NCBI RefSeq assembly: GCF_001422445.1
Contig: NZ_LMNA01000028.1
Coordinates: 1-52,272 of the forward strand
Direction of reading: 5' to 3'
Length of the DNA: 52,272 nucleotides
Origin: Pseudorhodoferax sp. Leaf274
GTDB taxonomy: Bacteria > Pseudomonadota > Gammaproteobacteria > Burkholderiales > Burkholderiaceae_C
Shown piece by piece: positions 42,719 to 52,272 of the stretch. The translations under genes were made by a program, and so were the position numbers. Under the pieces are notes generated by a model. The model saw nothing but the letters and a program-made list of their open reading frames with translations, searched no databases and had not been told where the DNA came from. Position 1 is the first letter of the stretch. The number at the start of each line of letters is the position of its first letter.

Positions 42719-45091
42719 TCAGAACGCCGTGCTCAGCGCCAGCCGCAGCGTGCGCGGCGCGCCCGGCATGATGTTGTTGTTGCTGTGCGCGAACGCGTAG
42801 TAGCGCCTGTCCAGCAGGTTCTCCACGTTGAGCTGCACGCGCAGGCCGGGGGCGGGGGTGTAGAACACCGCCGCGTCCACGCGCGCATGGCCCGGCAGGC
42901 GCACGCTGTTGTCGGTGCTGGCGAACACCATGCCGCGCAGGCTGGCGCCCAGGCCCAGCGCCCACTGCGGGTTCAGTGCCACGCGGTTCCACAGCGAAAA
43001 ACTGTGGCGCGGCACATGCGGCATGACCGCGCCGGCCGGTGCGGCCGGCGAAAGGGCGTTGCGCACGCGGCTGTCCTGCCAGGCGTAGGCGCCCATGACC
43101 TGCCAGCCGGGCCGCCAGCTGCCGGACAGGCCCAGCTCCAGGCCGCGCGTGCGCTGGCCGTCGATGAAGGTCTGGGTGTTGGTGGCGGTGTCTTCCACGC
43201 TCACGTTGCGGCGGTCCAGCTGGTAGAGCACGGCGCTGGCTTGCAGGTCGGCGTGCGGGCGCCACCTGGCGCCGACTTCGTGGTTGACGAACTGTTCCGG
43301 GCGCAGGGCCTGGTTGTCCTGTGTCAGCGCGATGAGCTGCTCGCCGGCACGCGGCGCATAGCCCACGCTGCTGCCCAGGTACAGCGAGAGCGCGTCCTGC
43401 GGCTGCCAGAGCAGGGCGGCGCGTGGCGACCAGAGCCGGTCGCGGCTGGACGGCGCGCGGCGCTGTGCAAAGTCCTGCATGTCCACCGACAGGCGGTCGT
43501 GCCGCAGGCCGAGCGTGGCCTGCCAGCCCGGTGCGAGATGGATCTGGTCCTGCAGGTACAGCGCGAGCTGGTGCGCCTCGCTGCGGCTGTCCGGGTCGCT
43601 GGGCCGGCTGCGCCAGGACAGCGGCGTGAAGAAGGTGGGTTGCGAGACCGGCAGGTAGAGCGTGGTGGCGCCATTGGCGAAGAAGCCGGTCTCGCGCCGG
43701 TTGTCGCCGGCCTGGCGCGACAGCTCGATGCCGGCCAGCAGCCGGTGCTGCATGGCGCCCTGGTTCCACGACCAGCCCAGGTCGGTCTGGCTGGTGGTGT
43801 TCTGGCGCCGCATGCGGCTGTTGTGGGCCAGCAGCGCAACCTCGCGCTGGCCTGCGTTCTCGCGCACGCTGCCGGCGAAGACGTTCTGGAAGAACTTGTC
43901 GTAGCCGGCATGGCGCAGCCGGCTCTGCAGGCGCAGGCCATCGCCCAGGTCGGCTTCGAGCTGGGCGTTGAGCGCGTTCAGGCGCACCCAGGTGAAGCTC
44001 TCGTCGGGGTCGCCGAAGAAGGTGGTGCGGTCGGTGTCGAGCGGGCGGCCGTTCCAGGAGGGTATGCCGCGGTCGTCCGTGCGCCGGTCCTGGAAGTGTT
44101 CGTAGCCGACGGTCAAGCGGGCCTGGCCCGGCAGGTGCCAGCGCACGACCGGGTTCACGCCCAGGCGGCGCAGCTGGAAGCCGTCGCGCCAGCCGCCCGA
44201 TTCCTCGTACAGCAGGTTCAGGCGCGAGGCCAGGTCGGCGCCGTGGACCTGCGATGCGTCCAGCGTCACGCGGCGCTGCTGGTCGCTGCCGGTGGCCAGG
44301 GTCAGTTCGCGCCGTTCCGTTCCGTCGGGGGCCTTGCTCACGCGGTTGATGAGGCCGGCCACGGCGCCGTGGCCCACGCGCATGGCGTCGGGCCCGCGCA
44401 GGGCTTCGACGCGCTCGACGTTGTACAGGTCGCGGTAGTACTGCATGTCGTCGCGCAGGCCGTCGACGAGGAAGGCGGCCGTCGTGCTGATGCCGCGGAA
44501 CACCGGCGTGTCGCGGTTGCCCTCGCCCTGGGCCGCGCCGACGCCGGGCACGTAGCGCAGCAGCTCGGCGATGTTCTGCACCGCGAGGTCGGCGATGAAG
44601 TCCTGCGTCAGCACCGTGAGGGACTGCGGCAGCTCCTGCAGCGGCGTGCCGCTGCGCGTGAGGGCCGGCGCGGCGGTGCTGGTGTAGGCCGGCGCGTCGG
44701 TGAAGGCGGGCGCGCGCACCGTCACGGGGGGCAGCACGGTGGGCGTCGTGGCCGCCTCCGGCATGCGGGGTGCTGGCAGCGGCGGCGGCGCTGCCGCTGC
44801 CGGGCGCAGCGTGTAGCGCGGGCCGTCCTGCACCAGTTCCAGGCCCGTGCCGTCCAGCAGCTGGCCGAAGGCCTGCGGCAGGGCGTAGCGGCCCTGCAGG
44901 CCGGGCGTGGTGCGTGCGTCCAGCAGACGCGCGTCGGCCGAGAACAGCACGCCGGCCTCGGCCGCGAGCTGGGCCAGCGCGCTGCCCAGCGGGCCGGCGG
45001 GGATGCGCCAGTCGCGCGCCGCTGCGCCGGTCTGTGCCCAGGCCGAGGCAGTGGCCAGCAGCAGGGCGCAGGCGCTCAGGCGGGCGCGCAT
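42719..45091 (-). CDS. TonB-dependent siderophore receptor with STN signalling domain (FecA-like)
   Basis: This is a 790-residue outer-membrane transducer. After the signal peptide (ending SAWAQ) comes an STN domain, about residues 28-95 (IPAGPLGSALAQLAAEAGV ... GQLLDGTGLEL), which in FecA-type receptors contacts FecR. A linker, TonB box region and plug follow (PQSLTVLTQDFIADLAVQNI, PVFRGISTTAAFLVDGLRDD), then the barrel ending LRLALSTAF. It lies directly downstream of fecI- and fecR-like genes on the same strand, so siderophore binding should activate its own transcription. The ATG at 45091 begins the signal peptide; the upstream frame is not protein-like. Confidence 0.92.
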   Translation of the reverse strand: MRARLSACALLLATASAWAQTGAAARDWRIPAGPLGSALAQLAAEAGVLFSADARLLDARTTPGLQGRYALPQAFGQLLDGTGLELVQDGPRYTLRPAAAAPPPLPAPRMPEAATTPTVLPPVTVRAPAFTDAPAYTSTAAPALTRSGTPLQELPQSLTVLTQDFIADLAVQNIAELLRYVPGVGAAQGEGNRDTPVFRGISTTAAFLVDGLRDDMQYYRDLYNVERVEALRGPDAMRVGHGAVAGLINRVSKAPDGTERRELTLATGSDQQRRVTLDASQVHGADLASRLNLLYEESGGWRDGFQLRRLGVNPVVRWHLPGQARLTVGYEHFQDRRTDDRGIPSWNGRPLDTDRTTFFGDPDESFTWVRLNALNAQLEADLGDGLRLQSRLRHAGYDKFFQNVFAGSVRENAGQREVALLAHNSRMRRQNTTSQTDLGWSWNQGAMQHRLLAGIELSRQAGDNRRETGFFANGATTLYLPVSQPTFFTPLSWRSRPSDPDSRSEAHQLALYLQDQIHLAPGWQATLGLRHDRLSVDMQDFAQRRAPSSRDRLWSPRAALLWQPQDALSLYLGSSVGYAPRAGEQLIALTQDNQALRPEQFVNHEVGARWRPHADLQASAVLYQLDRRNVSVEDTATNTQTFIDGQRTRGLELGLSGSWRPGWQVMGAYAWQDSRVRNALSPAAPAGAVMPHVPRHSFSLWNRVALNPQWALGLGASLRGMVFASTDNSVRLPGHARVDAAVFYTPAPGLRVQLNVENLLDRRYYAFAHSNNNIMPGAPRTLRLALSTAF

Positions 45092-45281
45092 TTCAGCGGT
45101 CCATCGCGCCGGCGTGCCACCCGTAGAACACGAAGCCGGCGCGCCGGCCGCGGGGCGAACGGCCGCGGAGCAGGCCATGCGCGTGCACCCGCGCAACGGG
45201 CGCCGCCCGACCGCCGGGGAGGCCGGGGAGGCCTGGCAGGCCGCGCCGGTCCGGTGGCCCTGCCCCGCGCCAGGCACCAAC

Positions 45282-45294
45282 GGTCCACTGGACC
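45282..45294. promoter_or_regulatory. Perfect dyad between the FecR-like and receptor genes
   Basis: GGTCCA-C-TGGACC is a perfect 6-bp dyad around one base, in the 281-base gap 45092-45372 that should hold the sigma-factor-dependent receptor promoter. No other gene is visible in that gap. Its role as operator is inference. Confidence 0.35.
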
Positions 45295-45372
45295 CTGTGT
45301 GCCCGGGCTCGGCCCCTGCACGGGCGTCGGATGGCTGCACAAAGTGAGCCGGCCAAACGGGGTGGTTCCATG

Positions 45373-46335
45373 TCAGGCCGCTTCGATGCGGACGAACCAG
45401 AGCAGGGGGCGGAACACGCGCACCGGCAGGCTGTGCTCCAGCGCCTGCCAGATCTGCTCGGGCTGGTCGAGCGGGTAGGCGCCGACGACGCGCAGTTCGG
45501 CCACCTCGGGCGCGCAGGCCAGATGGCCGTGGCGGTGGCGCGCGAGTTCGGCCGCCAGATCGGCCAGGCGCATGCCGTCGGCCACCAGCATGCCGCGCGT
45601 CCAGGCATCGCCATGGGAGGGGGCGGCCTCGGGGGTGCCGGTGCCCCGGGCGTCGAAGCGCAGTTGCTCGCCGGCCGGCAGCAGCAGGCCCTGCGCCTGG
45701 GTGCGCGGCTGCACGCGCACCGCACCCTCGAACACGGCCACCTGGCAGGCATTGCCCTCGCGCCGGGCGGCAAAGCGCGTGCCCACGGGGCGCAGCCAGC
45801 CCGCGTCCATCGCGACCACGAAGGGACGCGCGGGCTGCTGCGGGTCGGCCGCCGTGTCGATGCGCAGTTCGCCCCGCAGCAGCTGCAGCTGGCGCTGCTG
45901 GCCGTCGAAGGACAGGCGCACGGCGCTGTCGGTGTTGAGCCAGAGGCGGCTGCCGTCCGGCAGCCGGGCCTCACGGCGTTCGCCCACGGCGGTGGCGTGG
46001 TCGGCCGTCCAGCGCTGCCAGCCCTGGTCGCGCAGGCCGGCCCAGGCCAGCACGCCCGTGCCGGCGGCCACGCCCATGAGCTTCATGTGGCGGCGGCGGC
46101 TGCGGTCGAGCTGGCCGAAGGCGCTGCGCGTGGCGCGGCGGTCCAGCCGCGGCGAGAGCTGGTCGAACTGCCGGCCCAGTGCCTCGACGCGCGCCCAGGC
46201 CTCCTGGTGGCGCGGGTCGGCCGCCAGCCAATGGCGCCAGCGCTGGCGCTGGCCTTCGTCGGCCCGGTCATCCTGCAGGGTGGCGAACCATTCGGCCGCC
46301 TCGCGCAGCACGGCATCGGCCGCCTGCTCATGCAT
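45373..46335 (-). CDS. FecR-type anti-sigma / signal transducer
   Basis: This 320-residue inner-membrane regulator has an N-terminal cytoplasmic DUF4880-type domain with EAAEWFATLQDDRADEGQRQ and the conserved Trp-rich WRHWLAADPRHQEAWARVE. One membrane helix lies near 84-100 (LMGVAAGTGVLAWAGL). The periplasmic FecR domain follows with GERREARLPDGSRLWLNTDSAV and TRFAARREG. It passes the receptor signal to the sigma factor. It overlaps the sigma gene by 8 bases and precedes the receptor gene, the classical fecIRA order. Confidence 0.9.
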   Translation of the reverse strand: MHEQAADAVLREAAEWFATLQDDRADEGQRQRWRHWLAADPRHQEAWARVEALGRQFDQLSPRLDRRATRSAFGQLDRSRRRHMKLMGVAAGTGVLAWAGLRDQGWQRWTADHATAVGERREARLPDGSRLWLNTDSAVRLSFDGQQRQLQLLRGELRIDTAADPQQPARPFVVAMDAGWLRPVGTRFAARREGNACQVAVFEGAVRVQPRTQAQGLLLPAGEQLRFDARGTGTPEAAPSHGDAWTRGMLVADGMRLADLAAELARHRHGHLACAPEVAELRVVGAYPLDQPEQIWQALEHSLPVRVFRPLLWFVRIEAA

Positions 46336-46828
46336 GCTGGTTCAGCAGCAGCCGGTGCATGGCCTGCGCCATGTATTTCTTGACCATGCGGTCGGAGACG
46401 CCCAGTTCGGCCGCGATCTCGGCATAGCCCAGGCCGTCCAGCCGGGCCAGCAGGAAGGCCTGGCGTGCCTTGGTGGACAGGCCGGCCAGCAGGGTGTCGA
46501 CCTGCTGCAGCGCCTCGAACGCCAGTGCCTGCTCTTCGGGCGAGCCGGCCAGGTACTGGCCCTGCGTGGCCAGCGCGTCCAGGTAGGCGCGCTCCAGCTC
46601 GAGCCGCCGCCAGTGCGAGACCACCAGCCCGTGCGCCACCGTGGTCAGGAAGGCGCGTGGCTCGCGCAGCGCGGCGCAGGCCTGCGACAGCAGCACCTTG
46701 AGGAAGGTGTCGTGCGTGAGGTCCTCGGCCTTGTGCGGGCAGCCCAGCTTGCGGTGCAGCAGCGTCTGCAGCCAGCTGCTGTGCTCGGCGTACAGGGAGC
46801 CGACGGACTCGGGGTGGGAGGGCTGCAT
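46328..46828 (-). CDS. ECF sigma factor, FecI type
   Basis: This 166-residue extracytoplasmic-function sigma factor has region 2 as LYAEHSSWLQTLLHRKLG ... AEDLTHDTFLKVL and region 4 as GLSTKARQAFLLARLDGLGYAEIAAELGVSDRMVKKYMAQA. It directs transcription of the downstream STN receptor after FecR activation. A Fur-like box lies 16-30 bases upstream of the ATG, so iron starvation would induce it. The gene is divergent from the SOS cassette, which shares its 177-base upstream region. Confidence 0.92.
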   Translation of the reverse strand: MQPSHPESVGSLYAEHSSWLQTLLHRKLGCPHKAEDLTHDTFLKVLLSQACAALREPRAFLTTVAHGLVVSHWRRLELERAYLDALATQGQYLAGSPEEQALAFEALQQVDTLLAGLSTKARQAFLLARLDGLGYAEIAAELGVSDRMVKKYMAQAMHRLLLNQHA

Positions 46829-46843
46829 GGGGCAGGATGCTAC

Positions 46844-46858
46844 TGAAAACGTTTCTCA
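46844..46858 (-). promoter_or_regulatory. Fur-box-like dyad upstream of the FecI-type gene
   Basis: On the minus strand TGAGAAA-C-GTTTTCA matches the 7-1-7 Fur model TGATAAT-N-ATTATCA at 10 of 14 positions and is nearly self-complementary. It lies just downstream of a -10-like TAGAAT (46868-46863), where repressor binding would block transcription. Iron-dependent control of the sigma factor is thus likely. Confidence 0.6.
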
Positions 46859-46946
46859 TTTGATTCTATGGCGCGTATCGCGTGGCGCCGCTGCTGTCTG
46901 TGCCGGGCATGTGCCAGGTGTGACATGCATAAGACAGTGCAGCCGC

Positions 46947-46974
46947 TTGACCGGTCGGGCGCGGGCTGGATAAT
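46947..46974 (+). promoter_or_regulatory. Sigma70 promoter of imuA-imuB-dnaE2
   Basis: TTGACC (46947-46952), a 16-base spacer and GATAAT (46969-46974) differ from the -35/-10 consensus at one base each. Transcription would start about 46981, inside the LexA box. The ATG of imuA follows at 47006. Confidence 0.65.
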
Positions 46975-46975
46975 G

Positions 46976-46991
46976 CTGTACAAATCATCAG
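46976..46991 (+). promoter_or_regulatory. LexA (SOS) box
   Basis: CTG-TACAAATCAT-CAG has the CTG-N10-CAG form of a gammabetaproteobacterial LexA site, with CTGTA at the left as in strong sites. It overlaps the expected transcription start, so LexA binding would block the promoter until DNA damage. Confidence 0.75.
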
Positions 46992-47005
46992 TATGTGCAA
47001 ATCCC

Positions 47006-47770
47006 ATGGCGTCCTCTTTCCTTCCGCAGCGGGCCGATGTCTGGCGCGGCGATGCGCTGGGCCTGGCCCCGGCCGCCGCCCTGCCCAGCGGCCATGCGCT
47101 GCTGGACGCCGAGCTGCCCGGCGGCGGCTGGCCCGCGGCCGGGCTCACCGAGTTGCTGCAGCCCTCTGGGGTGCAGGGGGCCTGCCACGACTGGCGGCTG
47201 CTGCTGCCCGCGCTGGCGCGCCTGGCCACGCAGGCGCGCGGCCCCGTGGCCCTGGTCGGTGGGCCCGAGGGCCTGCAGCCCTTCGCGCCGGCGCTGGCCG
47301 CGCAGGGCCTGCCGGCCGCGCGCCTGCTGTGGGTCCGGCCCGCGGACGACAAGGCGCTGCTGTGGGCCAGCGAGCAGGCCGTGCGCTGCGCCGACGTGCC
47401 GGCCGTGCTGGCCTGGCTGCCCCGGGCGCGTGCCGACGGGCTGCGCCGCCTGCACCTGGCCGCGCTGGACCACGGCAAGCCGCTGTTCGCGTTCCGGCCG
47501 CTTGCGGCGCAGGCGGAGTCTTCGCCGGCGCCGTTGCGGCTGCGGCTGGAGAGCGAGGGCGAGGGCGCCATGCAGGTGCTGGTGTTCAAGCGCCGCGGGC
47601 CGCCCATGGGTCGGGCTTTGGCCTTGCCGAGCGAGGCACCGGCGCTGGCCGCGCTGCTGGCATTGCGCCGCCGTGCGCACCCGGCACGGCCCATGGACAT
47701 GCCGGCGGCGCCGGCCGAGACCCGCCATGAACTGGATCGGCATGACCTGGATCGCTCTGTGGCCGCCTGA
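47006..47770 (+). CDS. imuA: ImuA, translesion synthesis accessory protein
   Basis: This 254-residue protein has a RecA/SulA-like fold. The N-terminal WRGDALGLAPAAALPSGHALLDAELPGGGWPAAGLTEL matches the ImuA start, where a substrate name and a Gly-rich turn precede the Walker-like region; the true ATP-binding lysine of RecA is missing, as in other ImuA proteins. The ATG at 47006 follows the LexA box by 14 bases. The 3' end overlaps imuB by 44 bases. It acts with ImuB and DnaE2 in damage-induced mutagenesis. Confidence 0.85.
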   Translation: MASSFLPQRADVWRGDALGLAPAAALPSGHALLDAELPGGGWPAAGLTELLQPSGVQGACHDWRLLLPALARLATQARGPVALVGGPEGLQPFAPALAAQGLPAARLLWVRPADDKALLWASEQAVRCADVPAVLAWLPRARADGLRRLHLAALDHGKPLFAFRPLAAQAESSPAPLRLRLESEGEGAMQVLVFKRRGPPMGRALALPSEAPALAALLALRRRAHPARPMDMPAAPAETRHELDRHDLDRSVAA

Positions 47771-49029
47771 AGACCAGCTGCAGCCCTGGTGCTGGCAGGC
47801 GCTGCGCTTCACGCCGCGTGTGGCGGTGGACCAGGGCTGCGTGCTGCTGGAGGTGTCGGGCACGCTGCGGCTGTGGGGTGGGTTGCGCGCGCTGCTGCGG
47901 CAACTGCTGCAGCCCGGTGCGTTGCAAGCCTGCAGGGCCTGGGCACGTGCCGGTACGGCCCCGGTCGCGCTGGCGCTGCTGCAGCTGAAACGCCAGGACC
48001 GTGAGCCACCGGCCCGACTGCCGGACGGCTTGCCGCTGGACACGCTTGCCGCGGCGGCGCCGGCCCTGGCGGTGCTGGAGCGCACCGGCTGCCGTAGCTT
48101 CGGCGCGCTGCGCGCGCTGCCGCGTGCCGGCGTGGCGCGCCGTTTCGGCGCCGACTTGCTGGAGGCGTTGGACCAGGCCTATGGCGCCCGCCCGGTCACC
48201 TACGACTGGTGCCGGCTGCCGCCCGTGTTCGACCAGAACCTGGAGTTGCCCGCCATCGCCACCGCGGCACCCGAACTGCTGTGGACCGGCCAGCGCCTGC
48301 TGGATGCGCTGCACACCTGGCTGCGCGCGGGCCAGCGCGGGGTGCTGGCGCTGGAGCTGGAATGGACGCACGACCTGCGCCGGATCGACGGCCGCAGCCT
48401 GCCGCGCCTGGACCGCCTGCCCATCCGCACGGCCCGGCCCACGCAAGACATGGCGCATTTGTGCCGGCTGCTGCTCGAACACCTGCAGCACCGCAGCCTG
48501 GCCGCGCCGGCCAACCATCTGCGTCTGCGCACGCTGGAGGTGGCGCCGCTGCCGGGTGCCAACGCCAGCCTGCTGCCCGAGGAGCAGCAGCAGGGCGAGC
48601 CCCTGCACGCACTGGTCGAGCGCCTGGCCGCGCGCCTGGGCGCGGACCGCGTGCTGGTGCCCCGGCTCGTGGCCGACCACCGGCCCGAGTGCATGCAGCG
48701 CTGGGTGCACGCACAGGAGGCGCAGCAGGGCGGCGCGCCGGCCGCCGAGGAACTGGCGCCCGACGCCGCGCTGTACCCGGCCTGGCTGCTGCGCGAGCCC
48801 TTGCCGCTGGAGATGGACCGGCAGGGCCAACCCGTCTTCCATGGTCCGCTGCAACTGCTGGCCAGGCCGCGCCGGGTGGATGGGGCGGGGTGGTGGGACC
48901 TGGACGCCGCCCAGCCTGCCATGCGCGATTACCGGCTGGCCCGCAGCGCAAAACTGGGTCTGCTGTGGCTGTACAGCGAGCGGCCGCACAGCGGCCAGGC
49001 CGAACCGCGCTGGTTCCTGCAGGGCGCCT

Positions 49030-49037
<8 letters not shown>
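47727..49037 (+). CDS. imuB: ImuB, Y-family polymerase-like protein
   Basis: This 436-residue protein is distantly related to Y-family polymerases. Features are the palm-like strand CVLLEVSGTLRLWGG, the helix-hairpin-helix region GCRSFGALRALPRAGVARRFG, and the little-finger start PPVFDQNLELPA with EPLHALVERLAARLG. The catalytic acidic residues of active Y polymerases are not evident, as expected for ImuB, which recruits DnaE2 through the sliding clamp. No clear clamp-binding peptide was found. The ATG at 47727 lies inside imuA; a second ATG at 47742 (MTWIALWPP) is an equally good start. It overlaps dnaE2 by 8 bases. Confidence 0.85.

Positions 49038-52272
<3,235 letters not shown>

Noticed and set aside
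45092-45340. N-terminal extension of the STN receptor by 83 codons
   Set aside because: The extension is Gly/Arg/Pro-rich and precedes a proper signal peptide that starts at 45091.
42023-45478. A 1151-codon plus-strand open frame opposite the Fur-like and STN receptor genes
   Set aside because: Low-complexity Gln/Arg/Val/His translation with no recognisable motif; the sense strand encodes clear proteins.

Overview
The window is about 70% GC and almost fully coding, with GTG and TTG starts, many ATGA/GTGA overlaps and hairpins that lack U-tracts. Gene content (imuA-imuB-dnaE2, PEP-CTERM protein, rhombosortase with a GlyGly-CTERM protease, RND pump, FecIR-type iron signalling, hydroxyproline catabolism) points to a betaproteobacterium of the order Burkholderiales, most likely Comamonadaceae. 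No rRNA, tRNA, CRISPR array, integrase or intact insertion sequence was seen. All calls come from reading the sequence; no database search was run.

Layout. 1-829: lower-GC stretch without a recognisable intact gene, with a terminal inverted repeat and a perfect operator-like palindrome. 830-3364: winged-helix/STAND ATPase regulator. 3361-9001 (minus): RND efflux operon in the order outer-membrane channel, adaptor, pump, divergent from its likely two-component regulator (9127-10881). 10954-17033: PEP-CTERM protein, a GMC oxidoreductase-alpha/beta hydrolase fusion and a metallophosphoesterase. 17128-20487 (minus): membrane-anchored hydrolase behind an OmpR-type direct-repeat promoter, and a coupled isochorismatase / DJ-1 / GlxA-type regulator operon. 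20581-25313 (minus): trans-4-hydroxy-L-proline operon (binding protein, 2-epimerase, three-subunit D-hydroxyproline dehydrogenase) with a structured leader. 25487-27493 (minus): 23S rRNA hydroxylase RlhA.

27736-37898 looks like one functional unit. A DctB/DctD (AauS/AauR-like) sigma54 two-component system (plus) faces a minus-strand cluster of M14 zinc carboxypeptidase with a GlyGly-CTERM tail, a lipoprotein, two acidic-amino-acid-type binding proteins without permeases, and a rhombosortase. The carboxypeptidase gene has a near-consensus -24/-12 promoter at 37763-37777 and two tandem TTCGG-N4-CCG dyads 31 bp apart at 37854-37898, as expected for a sigma54 activator. The model is a sensor-controlled, surface-processed exopeptidase coupled to amino-acid capture. 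This is the most interesting system in the window.

37901-46828 (minus) is an iron-acquisition block: FecI-type sigma factor, FecR, STN-domain receptor, Fur-family regulator, catecholate-type TonB receptor, PiuC-type dioxygenase, PepSY protein and cytochrome b561. A Fur-like box precedes the sigma factor, and a shared bipartite element lies upstream of both the Fur-like gene and the second receptor. 46947-52272 (plus) is an SOS mutagenesis cassette, imuA-imuB-dnaE2, with a good sigma70 promoter and LexA box; dnaE2 runs off the window.
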